Source of the DNA: Antarctobacter heliothermus
Lineage (GTDB): Bacteria; Pseudomonadota; Alphaproteobacteria; Rhodobacterales; Rhodobacteraceae
Assembly (NCBI RefSeq): GCF_002237555.1
Contig: NZ_CP022540.1
Coordinates: 682,001 to 746,000, forward strand
DNA length: 64,000 bases
Direction of reading: 5' to 3'
This document shows positions 13,221 to 20,601 of the stretch, in pieces. The translations under genes were made by a program, and so were the position numbers. Below the pieces are notes generated by a model, which made no database searches, had not been told where the DNA came from, and saw only the letters and a list, made by a program, of their open reading frames with translations. The stretch's first letter is position 1. Each line of letters opens with the position of its first letter.

Positions 13221-13673
13221 TTACCCTTTCACCTCGATACCCATCGACCGGGCAGAGCCCAGGATGATCTGCATCGCCGCTTCGACATCATTGGCCGAGA
13301 GGTCTTTCATCTTGGCCTGAGCGATCTCGCGCACTTGCGCCACGGTCACCGTTGCCACGGTTTCACGGCCGGGGGTCACGGCGCCCTTGGGGCGGTTCCG
13401 CTTGCCGACGGGCTTCAGACCAGCGGCCTTTTTCAGGTAATAAGACGCGGGCGGCGTCTTGATGTTCATGGTAAAGGATTTGTCTTGGTAATAGACAATC
13501 TCTGTCGGGCAAGGTGCGCCCGGCTCCATGTCCTGCGTCTTGGCGTTGAACGCCTTGCAGAATTCCATGATGTTAATGCCGCGCTGACCCAGGGCGGGGC
13601 CCACGGGCGGCGAGGGGTTGGCTTTGCCTGCAGGGATCTGCAGTTTCATCTTGCCGGCGAGCTTCTTTGCCAT
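13221..13673 (-). CDS. rplK: 50S ribosomal protein L11
   Basis: Encodes the 150-residue L11 protein of the GTPase-associated centre. Seen: [20 protein letters not shown] and the C-terminal rRNA-binding [19 protein letters not shown] site lies ahead of the ATG. It forms a two-gene unit with rplA. Confidence 0.98.
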   Translation of the reverse strand: MAKKLAGKMKLQIPAGKANPSPPVGPALGQRGINIMEFCKAFNAKTQDMEPGAPCPTEIVYYQDKSFTMNIKTPPASYYLKKAAGLKPVGKRNRPKGAVTPGRETVATVTVAQVREIAQAKMKDLSANDVEAAMQIILGSARSMGIEVKG

Positions 13674-13860
13674 CGGCTATCTCCTGTTCCATCACCCCGT
13701 TGACGCGTCGCGGGGGCAGAGTTGTGGCGTGGTCAGGTCCGATGCGCGCGCGCACCTCGCCTCCCACAATCAAACGGACCGCGACTCGCGCGATCCGATG
13801 AAGGTTCGGCTGTTAGACCAGTTGCGGAAAAAGATCAACCGCTCACGGCCAGCCGATATG

Positions 13861-13890
13861 AAAAGAGCGCGCAGCTTACGCCACACGCTC
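13861..13890 (-). terminator. Possible terminator after nusG
   Basis: On the minus strand GAGCGTG and CGCGCTC can pair around a 12-base loop, followed by TTTT, about 35 bp downstream of nusG. It would separate secE-nusG from rplKA. The stem contains one T-G pair and the loop is large, so this is tentative. Confidence 0.45.
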
Positions 13891-13923
13891 CCGAATTCCA
13901 TCTCACACCAAGCTGCGGTCGCG

Positions 13924-14457
13924 TCAGATCTCTTTTGTGACCTGCGTGAACTCCAACTCAACCGGGGTTTCGCGGCCAAAGATCGATACCGACACGCGCA
14001 GGCGCGAGTTGTCCTCATCGACCCCTTCGACCATGCCGTCAAAGCCTTCGAACGGACCGTCGGTGACCTTGACCTTTTCGCCGATCTCAAAGTGGATCAG
14101 CGTGCGCGGTGCATCCTCGTTTTCCTGAACCCGGCCAAGGATTGCCTCGACCTCGGCGTCGCGCATCGGCATCGGACGCCCCTGCGGACCCAGAAAGCCG
14201 GTGACTCGGTTGATCGAGTTCACGAGGTGATAACCCCGGTCCGACATTTCCATGTGAACCAGAACGTAACCCGGCATGAAACGACGCTCTGTCGTCACCT
14301 TCTTGCCGCGGCGCACCTCGATCACTTCTTCGGTCGGCACCAGAACTTCGTCGATCTGGTCCTCGAGGCTTTGCTCCTCGACCGCTGTCCGGATCTGTTC
14401 GGCAATCTTCTTCTCAAAGTTCGAGAGAACGCTTACCGAATACCACCGCTTTGCCAT
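13924..14457 (-). CDS. nusG: Transcription termination/antitermination protein NusG
   Basis: A 177-residue NusG, which binds the polymerase clamp and couples transcription to translation or Rho. Seen: the NGN domain (WYSVSVLSNFEKKIAEQIR, RRFMPGYVLVHMEM) and the C-terminal KOW domain (GEKVKVTDGPFEGFDGMVEG). It is downstream of secE with a 152-bp gap that contains a strong hairpin. Confidence 0.98.
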   Translation of the reverse strand: MAKRWYSVSVLSNFEKKIAEQIRTAVEEQSLEDQIDEVLVPTEEVIEVRRGKKVTTERRFMPGYVLVHMEMSDRGYHLVNSINRVTGFLGPQGRPMPMRDAEVEAILGRVQENEDAPRTLIHFEIGEKVKVTDGPFEGFDGMVEGVDEDNSRLRVSVSIFGRETPVELEFTQVTKEI

Positions 14458-14496
14458 GTCTTACCTTCGATCTTTCAGGCCGCTACGGGCCTGCCC

Positions 14497-14528
14497 AAAA
14501 CGAAAATCGGCGCGCGAGATCGCGCGCC
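14497..14528 (-). terminator. Terminator-like hairpin between secE and nusG
   Basis: A perfect 8-bp GC-only stem (GGCGCGCG / CGCGCGCC, loop of four; 14509-14528) is followed on the minus strand by GATTTTCGTTTT. It sits between secE and nusG, normally cotranscribed, so it may act as an attenuator or mRNA processing/stability element. Confidence 0.5.
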
Positions 14529-14609
14529 AACTGTGTCGGTGGTCCTTATCGGCCCTCGTTCCGCATTGCAAGCGCTTCTGCGGCGGAAACCGGACAGGAC
14601 CGCGCCGTG

Positions 14610-14813
14610 TCAGCCGTTGCCGATGGCCGCCAGCAAGGCCTGCAGGCCAGAGCGGATACCCAAATCGACAAGGGCAAAGAAGATCGCCGTCAGCGTGGCC
14701 ATGATGAACACCATGATGGTGGTCAGAAAAACCTCTCGCCGTGTCGGCCAGACGATCTTGGCCACTTCGGCCCGGACCTGCTGGATGAACTGAAGCGGAT
14801 TGGTGGTTGCCAT
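14610..14813 (-). CDS. secE: Preprotein translocase subunit SecE
   Basis: A 67-residue single-spanning SecE, essential partner of SecY in the inner-membrane translocon. I start it at MATTNPLQFIQQVRAEVAKI rather than at the longer in-frame ATG at 14900. The conserved amphipathic segment EVAKIVWPTRREV is followed by one TM helix. It lies upstream of nusG as in most bacteria. Its own upstream neighbour on this strand is tRNA-Trp, with an oppositely oriented secreted-protein gene inserted between them. Confidence 0.96.
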   Translation of the reverse strand: MATTNPLQFIQQVRAEVAKIVWPTRREVFLTTIMVFIMATLTAIFFALVDLGIRSGLQALLAAIGNG

Positions 14814-14991
14814 GCTGCGTATTCCCGTGCGTATCGACGTTTGTGCGGAAATACGCGCAGACGCCTGCAAATACAAGTCCCGCACCCCGCCCCCGTCCAT
14901 GACGCCGGATTCTCACCAAAACGCGACCGAATTACCAAAAGCGTGATGGAACCGGTCACGCCCCCTACGGGTTACGCGCCCGCGCTTCCTT

Positions 14992-15011
14992 TATCTACGT
15001 ATATCTACGTA
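14992..15011. repeat. Two adjacent 10-bp direct repeats with TACGTA cores
   Basis: TATCTACGTA occurs at 14992-15001 and again at 15002-15011, each ending in the palindrome TACGTA, spaced exactly one helical turn. It lies about 120 bp upstream of the small secreted protein start, just before a T-rich tract. It may be a regulator binding site; no regulator is known. Confidence 0.6.
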
Positions 15012-15080
15012 AGCCACTGGCACAAAATATTTTTTTTCTTTGGAACGACTAGTGCCTCGCCTCGTTGTCTACCCAGAGCC

Positions 15081-15132
15081 GCCGGGGAACAGAGCCCCGG
15101 CACAAAGAAACCAGAAGCAAAGGAGCCATCTC
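15081..15132 (+). promoter_or_regulatory. Leader hairpin and RBS of small secreted protein gene
   Basis: A 7-bp hairpin (GCCGGGG, loop of seven, CCCCGGC; 15081-15101) is followed by AAAGAAACCAGAAGCAAAGG and the start. The stretch around GAACAG...CCGGCAC...GAAACCAGA..AAAGGA is recognisably similar to the leader at 16178-16242 ahead of the tandem array. Confidence 0.5.
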
Positions 15133-15552
15133 ATGACTCGCTTTCTTACCGCTACCGCAATCGCCGCCCTGTTGGGCACTGGTGCACTGGCACAAACCCA
15201 GTTGGAGACCAGCACGATCGAAAGCTTCCTGCCCCGCGTCAAGGTTGAAACCCTGACCGACCAGCAGATTCAAGGACTGATGGTCATCGCTCAAGGCGGA
15301 GACTCGGAATCGGAGAAGGGCCTTAAGATGCGCGGCCTGGTGACTGAAGCCAACCTTGAAGCGATCGACACGGTCGAGATCGAGGTCCAAACTGAACTGA
15401 CCGAAGCCGAGCGCGCGGAAATCGGCCGCTATGCCCCTGAGTTGGACATTGCAATGCTGAGCGACATCGACATTCAGCGTCTGCAGAATGCGATCGACAA
15501 CGGCGACAACACGGAAATCGAAACTGTGGTGCGCGACCTGATGGCCAACTGA
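15133..15552 (+). CDS. Small secreted protein with two ~35-residue modules
   Basis: A 139-residue protein of unknown function. I start it at MTRFLTATAIAALLGTG (AAGGAG nine bases upstream). The signal peptide probably ends at ALA-QTQ near residue 20. The mature part is acidic and contains two related segments: VETLTDQQIQGLMVIAQGG... and IAMLSDIDIQRLQNAIDNGD.... Both match the single module of the 73-residue proteins encoded at 16243-17116 (FSNLSTADVHFINNIVHGNG...). It is on the opposite strand to the flanking secE and tRNA-Trp. A strong terminator follows. Periplasmic or secreted location is inferred from the signal peptide. Confidence 0.75.
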   Translation: MTRFLTATAIAALLGTGALAQTQLETSTIESFLPRVKVETLTDQQIQGLMVIAQGGDSESEKGLKMRGLVTEANLEAIDTVEIEVQTELTEAERAEIGRYAPELDIAMLSDIDIQRLQNAIDNGDNTEIETVVRDLMAN

Positions 15553-15575
15553 CAACTTCGCTGCACATCCTGCAC

Positions 15576-15604
15576 AAAGGGCTGCCTTCGGGCGGCCCTT
15601 TTTT
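15576..15604 (+). terminator. Intrinsic terminator of small secreted protein gene
   Basis: AAAGGGC(T)GCC, a TTCG tetraloop and GGCGGCCCTT form a GC-rich stem followed by six T, 24 bp after the stop at 15552. A textbook intrinsic terminator. Confidence 0.9.
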
Positions 15605-15668
15605 CGTGGCCGGCCTTTCGGTCCGCATCGTGTTGTCCGCACTGCGGGCTTTAGGTGTGTCTGGATGT

Positions 15669-15744
15669 TGGCAGGGGCAGAAGGGTTCGAACCCTCGACC
15701 TACGGTTTTGGAGACCGTCGCTCTACCAGCTGAGCTATACCCCT
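15669..15744 (-). tRNA. tRNA-Trp (anticodon CCA)
   Basis: The minus strand reads AGGGGTATAGCTCAGCTGGT at the 5' end, an anticodon loop CTCCAAA (anticodon CCA, Trp), the T arm GGTTCGAACCC and an encoded CCA end. The acceptor stem AGGGGTA pairs with TGCCCCT; the discriminator is G. Length is 76 nt. It lies between tuf and secE, a common position for tRNA-Trp in alphaproteobacteria. Confidence 0.97.
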
Positions 15745-16242
15745 AAGGCCGTGTCGTGGGGTACGCCAACACGAAGGCGAAATCAAGAGGTCAAAACGAG
15801 GGTTTTTGCCAAGTGTTCCTCGGGCCGGTCGCGCCAAAACCTCATCGGTTTGCGCACGCTCATTCACGGATTTCCGCACGCCACCTCACGGCGCCGGGCT
15901 CGCACTGAAACAAACCGGCGGTTTGCGCTCCAGAAGCCTTGGTGCAATTCCTTGTGATCCGAAAAAACTGCGCCGTTAAATCACGGAATCTGCGAGCTCG
16001 AAGACCCGTCTGTAACGCGCCAGCGGCAGTCTGTATTGGGCCGAACCACTGATGTGCAACGGCGCACACAGACATGTCCACTGCCCTGAATTTCAATGAC
16101 AAATCGGCGTTACTCAGTGCGATCATCCTGTGATTTTCCTTTTCCCAGAACGACCCCAGTTTGTCTGGTGTCGGACGAACAGCCCGGCACGAACAAGCCG
16201 GGGCGCCGTCGTCCCCAGAAACCAGACCAAAAGGACTTCATC
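15745..16242. other. Region between tRNA-Trp and the tandem array
   Basis: A 498-bp gap. It should contain the minus-strand tRNA-Trp promoter and the plus-strand promoter and leader of the array. I see no convincing gene. A leader hairpin is at 16183-16202. Confidence 0.5.
16178..16242 (+). promoter_or_regulatory. Leader of the tandem small-protein array
   Basis: GAACAGCCCGGCACGAACAA forms a hairpin (CCCGGC 16183-16188, GCCGGG 16197-16202), followed by CCCAGAAACCAGACCAAAAG and the first start. It resembles the leader of the 15133 gene in order and sequence, which supports common ancestry of the transcription units. Confidence 0.45.
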
Positions 16243-16464
16243 ATGAAAACCCTCATCGCTTCCGCCCTGATCGCAACCGCAGCTTTCACCGGCACCGCTT
16301 ATGCAACCACATCGCCCTCCGTCGACCGCGATGCCCAGTACATCGTCCCCGGCGCTGACTTCTCGAATCTCTCGACCGCCGATGTGCACTTCATCAACAA
16401 CATCGTTCACGGCAATGGCAGCAACGGTGAGAAGCGCGCCCAGATCAAATCGATCCTGCAGTAA
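16243..16464 (+). CDS. Small secreted protein, array copy 1
   Basis: A 73-residue protein of unknown function. The signal peptide is MKTLIASALIATAAFTGTAYA, with cleavage expected after residue 21. The 52-residue mature part has a short N-terminal stretch (residues 22-38) and one ~35-residue module starting at DFSNLSTADVHFINNIVHGN. AAGGA lies six bases before the ATG. The longer in-frame start at 16096 is not used in my call because the repeated copies share only the shorter start. No Cys and no catalytic motif are visible. Confidence 0.8.
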   Translation: MKTLIASALIATAAFTGTAYATTSPSVDRDAQYIVPGADFSNLSTADVHFINNIVHGNGSNGEKRAQIKSILQ

Positions 16465-16475
16465 TGCGGGCTTCC

Positions 16476-16513
16476 TGAGCGTCGCGAATTCACTCCCTGA
16501 TCCGCGACGCTCA
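16476..16513. repeat. Inverted repeat between array copies 1 and 2
   Basis: TGAGCGTCGCG (16476-16486) pairs perfectly with CGCGACGCTCA (16503-16513) around a 16-base loop, followed by CTTTTCCC. It may be a weak terminator or a 3' stabiliser of the copy-1 message. Confidence 0.7.
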
Positions 16514-16568
16514 CTTTTCCCTTCGCGGCAATGACCGCCATCCAATCAGATCAATAAAGGACTTCATC

Positions 16569-16790
16569 ATGAAAACCCTCATCGCTTCCGCCCTGATCGC
16601 AACCGCAGCTTTCACCGGCACCGCTTATGCGACCACGTCGCCCTCCGTTGATCGCGATGCCCAATACATCGTCCCCGGCGCTGACTTCTCGAATCTCTCG
16701 ACCGCCGATGTGCACTTCATCAACAACATCGTTCACGGCAATGGCAGCAACGGTGAGAAGCGCGCCCAGATCAAATCGATCCTGCAGTAA
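16569..16790 (+). CDS. Small secreted protein, array copy 2
   Basis: Its protein is identical to copy 1 (73 residues), although the DNA differs at about five synonymous sites clustered around codons 21-32 (for example GCG for GCA, ACG for ACA, CAA for CAG). Retention of the protein with drifting third positions suggests purifying selection or gene conversion. It has its own AAAGGA ribosome binding site. Confidence 0.8.
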   Translation: MKTLIASALIATAAFTGTAYATTSPSVDRDAQYIVPGADFSNLSTADVHFINNIVHGNGSNGEKRAQIKSILQ

Positions 16791-16801
16791 TGCGGGCTTC
16801 C

Positions 16802-16839
16802 TGAGCGTCGCGAATTCACTCCCTGATCCGCGACGCTCA
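16802..16839. repeat. Inverted repeat between array copies 2 and 3
   Basis: An exact copy, 326 bp on, of the hairpin at 16476-16513 (TGAGCGTCGCG / CGCGACGCTCA). Copy 3 lacks it. Confidence 0.7.
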
Positions 16840-16894
16840 CTTTTCCCTTCGCGGCAATGACCGCCATCCAATCAGATCAATAAAGGACTTCATC

Positions 16895-17116
16895 ATGAAA
16901 ACCCTCATCGCTTCCGCCCTGATCGCAACCGCAGCTTTCACCGGCACCGCCTATGCAACCACATCGCCCTCCGTCGACCGCGATGCCCAGTACATCGTCC
17001 CCGGCGCTGACTTCTCGAATCTCTCGACCGCCGATGTGCAGTTCATCAACAACATCGTTCACGGCAATGGCAGCAACGGCGAGAAGCGCGCCCAGATCAA
17101 ATCGATCCTGCAGTAA
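16895..17116 (+). CDS. Small secreted protein, array copy 3
   Basis: A 73-residue protein differing from copies 1 and 2 only by His49 to Gln. It also has two synonymous changes relative to copy 1. The signal peptide and module are as in the other copies. The sequence after the stop is unrelated to the spacer of units 1 and 2. Confidence 0.8.
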   Translation: MKTLIASALIATAAFTGTAYATTSPSVDRDAQYIVPGADFSNLSTADVQFINNIVHGNGSNGEKRAQIKSILQ

Positions 17117-17233
17117 TGCGGACAACGGCTCTGTCGACGCCCTTCCATGTAGCGCGCGGCAGAGCCATGCCCCATATCGTCCCGTTGCGGCAGACCATGC
17201 GTCGGGCGCTTCGGCAAAACCAAGGAAATGGAC

Positions 17234-17443
17234 ATGAAAACCCTGTTTTCATCAGCTCTGTTCGGAACTGTCGCGCTGTCTGGCGCGGTGCAGGCATCGC
17301 TGCCTGAAAACCCACTGCCTGTCGCGGTCTACTCCCTGCCCGGCTCGGATTTTTCGACCCTCGGGCGCAGCCACGTTACGACACGGATCAGTGTCACAGC
17401 CAGCCAGTACGCCACGATCATGACGGCCCCGGCCAGAGACTAA
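17234..17443 (+). pseudogene. Divergent, probably decayed relative of the array proteins
   Basis: A 69-codon frame starting MKTLFSSALFGTVALSGAVQ, again signal-peptide-like. VYSLPGSDFSTLG aligns with QYIVPGADFSNLS of the array proteins, but after this the similarity stops (GRSHVTTRISVTASQY...). Bases beyond the stop (ctaaggatcgctcctg) still resemble the 3' end of the array genes (atcaaatcgatcctg), which suggests a frameshifted and decaying copy. It could alternatively be a short functional variant. Confidence 0.5.
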
Positions 17444-17482
17444 GGATCGCTCCTGCGCCCTGTCGGCGCTGGACAACAACGA

Positions 17483-17508
17483 AAAAGCCGCCCTCACGGG
17501 CGGCTTTT
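17483..17508 (-). terminator. Intrinsic terminator of tuf
   Basis: AAAAGCCGCCC / GGGCGGCTTTT with a four-base loop, about 70 bp after the tuf stop. It is symmetrical enough to act in both directions, so it may also end transcription from the small-protein array. Confidence 0.85.
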
Positions 17509-17577
17509 CCAATTTCGATTCGGCTTCTCGGGCTGTCGGCCCTGGGATACCCGTGGCCGACAAAACCGCAGTAACCG

Positions 17578-18753
<1,176 letters not shown>

Positions 18754-18876
18754 CTTTCAGACGCCTCACTGTTGGGGGGCCCGACGTGCCCCGGGAATTT
18801 CATCGCGCGCCGTTTATTGACTCGGGCGGAGAAAATCAAGCGACACTTGGGTGTGCCGCTCTCCGTTCGTCAGCCC

Positions 18877-19440
18877 TCAGCAGCCGCCAGAGATCTTTGG
18901 CGCGTTGGCGGCGGGTTTGTAGTCCTCGGTAAACCAATCGTCGCTGGCCATCATTTCACGCAGCCATTTTTCGATGTCCTTCGCGGCGCTTTCGGCCAGT
19001 CGCTGCATCTGTTCCTCACGGGTCAGTTCCAGCCGCGTCTCAAACACCTGAATCACCATGACGTCATGAACCTTAGGGTTCATCTTGATGCAGTTCGCGT
19101 CATCGAAAATCGTCACGATGACGTGCAGGGCCGATTTGCCCGGAACGATCGGGGGCGGCAGGGAATATGCCATCACCTTGACCCCCAGATGATAATAAGT
19201 GTCCCCTTCGAAACGGCGGAACCGGGCTTCCAGCGCGCCATCCACGGCCTCGATCCACTCTTCGGGGGTGGCATCCCGCGACACCAGCAACTTGTTAGGC
19301 GCGGGCTCCTCTGCGACGACCGTAGCGTAGGCGAGCTGGAAATTCCCCAAAGGCTCGGTCGGCCCGTTCAGGTCCTGCGTGGCATCCGTGCAGGCAACCA
19401 AACCCAGTGTCAGAAGCAATACGGCAGCGATCCGGATCAT
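18877..19440 (-). CDS. Lipoprotein of unknown function
   Basis: A 187-residue predicted lipoprotein. I start it at MIRIAAVLLLTLGLVAC because AGGAGG lies seven bases before this ATG; in-frame ATGs at 19446 and 19491 are badly placed. The lipobox LVAC puts the lipidated Cys at residue 17. The mature part has no domain I recognise. It ends KISGGC. It stands alone downstream of the cobalamin adenosyltransferase gene, 318 bp away. Confidence 0.75.
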   Translation of the reverse strand: MIRIAAVLLLTLGLVACTDATQDLNGPTEPLGNFQLAYATVVAEEPAPNKLLVSRDATPEEWIEAVDGALEARFRRFEGDTYYHLGVKVMAYSLPPPIVPGKSALHVIVTIFDDANCIKMNPKVHDVMVIQVFETRLELTREEQMQRLAESAAKDIEKWLREMMASDDWFTEDYKPAANAPKISGGC

Positions 19441-19758
19441 AAACATCCCTCCTTGGCGGCACCCCGACAGGCACCAATCGCCTGCGTGCATTCACCCGCC
19501 GAATTTGTCGACCCCCGTCCGCCGCCTATGTTCGCAACAGCGACCAAGGAGCCACATTTGGCTGTGGCTCTGGCGAATGGCCACATCCGCAAGCCGGTGG
19601 ACATCACGGCAGAATCTCGCCCCAGCCGTCCGCCCTCTGGCGGTGCAGACCCGGGGATCACGTTTTCGTCAGTCCACAGCATTGACCGGTACGCGCCGCC
19701 TGCAGGCAGAGGCTCCGCCGGTCCAATCGCCGCGCCTTCCATTGGAAAATCCATAGCG
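19441..19758. other. Intergenic region between lipoprotein and adenosyltransferase genes
   Basis: A 318-bp gap on the minus strand. Open frames crossing it on both strands look like codon-bias shadows. No B12-box-like riboswitch motif was recognised. It probably holds the lipoprotein promoter. Confidence 0.4.
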
Positions 19759-20334
19759 CTACGCGCGGTTCGCTCCTGGAACCCACAGCACATCAGCGCG
19801 GCCGTCGTCGTTGGCAATTCGCGCCGCCACAAAGAACCAATCCGACAAGCGGTTGAGATACTTCACCGCATCACCGTTCACCGTCTCAATCGTTGCCAAT
19901 TCGACCGTGAACCGTTCAGCACGGCGTGCGACTGTCCGGCAATGGTGCAAATGGGCCGCCAGCGCTGACCCGCCAGGCAGGATAAAGCTGCGCAGCGGCT
20001 CCAGCGCGCCGTTCATAACGTCGATTTCCGATTCCAGACGGGACACCTGTGCCGCCGCCATGCGCAGCGGTGGATAGTCGCGCTCGGCGTCCTTTTCCAT
20101 GTCGGGCGTACACAAATCAGCCCCCAGATCGAACAGATCGTTCTGAATCCGACTCAGTTGCGCATCCATCTCACCCTCGGCCTGTAGCCGCGCCAGACCG
20201 ACGACCGAGTTCAACTCATCCACAGTGCCATAAGACGTCACCCGCGTAGAGAATTTTGCCACCCGCGACCCATTGCCCAGCGCCGTTTCACCGCCATCCC
20301 CGGTTCTGGTGTAGATCTTGTTCAGAACGACCAT
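19759..20334 (-). CDS. Cob(I)alamin adenosyltransferase, PduO type
   Basis: A 191-residue PduO-type ATP:cob(I)alamin adenosyltransferase, which makes adenosylcobalamin. Seen: the N-terminal ATP-binding KIYTRTGDGGETALGNGSRV, then YGTVDELNSVVGLAR, and the conserved RRAERFTVELA and NRLSDWFFVAAR segments. It starts two bases after the stop of a HIG1-like gene, so the two are cotranscribed. Confidence 0.93.
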   Translation of the reverse strand: MVVLNKIYTRTGDGGETALGNGSRVAKFSTRVTSYGTVDELNSVVGLARLQAEGEMDAQLSRIQNDLFDLGADLCTPDMEKDAERDYPPLRMAAAQVSRLESEIDVMNGALEPLRSFILPGGSALAAHLHHCRTVARRAERFTVELATIETVNGDAVKYLNRLSDWFFVAARIANDDGRADVLWVPGANRA

Positions 20335-20336
20335 GG

Positions 20337-20537
20337 TCAGCTCCCTCTTATCCAGACAAACAGCAGGATCAGCACGACAGCGATGAATTGCGCCGCAATC
20401 CGCCAGCGCATCGCCTTGTTGGCATATTTCTTGTTGAACGCACCGCCCTTGGCAAAACTGCCGATGCCAAAGAGCAGCACCGCCAGAACCGCCAGCATGG
20501 CAACGGCGACAACGATAAAGAGCGGATCATTGGCCAT
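20337..20537 (-). CDS. HIG1-like twin-transmembrane protein
   Basis: A 66-residue membrane protein with two TM helices (about 6-24 and 47-64) joined by a basic loop (FNKKYANKAMRWRI). This hairpin with the RWRI-type motif resembles the HIG1 domain of respiratory supercomplex factors. It is immediately upstream of the adenosyltransferase gene; this pairing is, to my recollection, frequent in Rhodobacteraceae. Its role here is unknown. Confidence 0.75.
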   Translation of the reverse strand: MANDPLFIVVAVAMLAVLAVLLFGIGSFAKGGAFNKKYANKAMRWRIAAQFIAVVLILLFVWIRGS

Positions 20538-20601
20538 AACGCCTCCTGAGACTTTCCGAGTGACATAGCGGAGCGCCGGGAAAAAGCGAGGGGACGGAAA
20601 G

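Larger units (their letters stand above)
14814..15132. other. Divergent secE / small secreted protein intergenic region
   Basis: A 319-bp gap between divergent genes. It holds the two adjacent TATCTACGTA repeats (14992-15011), an A/T-rich tract (15025-15040) that could belong to the plus-strand promoter, and a leader hairpin (15081-15101). No gene is seen. Confidence 0.5.
16233..17124 (+). repeat. Three-copy tandem repeat, 326-bp period
   Basis: Three near-identical units begin at AAGGACTTCATCATG (16233, 16559, 16885), each with its own ribosome binding site and complete 73-codon gene. The start codons are spaced exactly 326 bp. Units 1 and 2 also share the identical 3' spacer with an 11-bp inverted repeat; unit 3 diverges shortly after its stop. 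Unit 2 has a cluster of synonymous changes, so the copies are not an assembly artefact of a single unit. Confidence 0.95.

Noticed and set aside
15040..15132. Upstream in-frame extension of the 139-residue secreted protein
   Set aside because: It would bury the signal peptide, and the good AAGGAG site is placed for the ATG at 15133.
16233..17124. CRISPR array or satellite DNA
   Set aside because: The 326-bp units each contain a full gene with signal peptide and ribosome binding site; there are no short repeats with unique spacers.
19441..19758. Cobalamin riboswitch near the adenosyltransferase gene
   Set aside because: The gap lies downstream of that gene, not in its leader, and no B12-box-like sequence was seen.
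19437..19832. 131-codon minus-strand frame between the lipoprotein and adenosyltransferase genes
   Set aside because: It overlaps the 3' end of the adenosyltransferase gene in another frame and has no domain or ribosome binding site.
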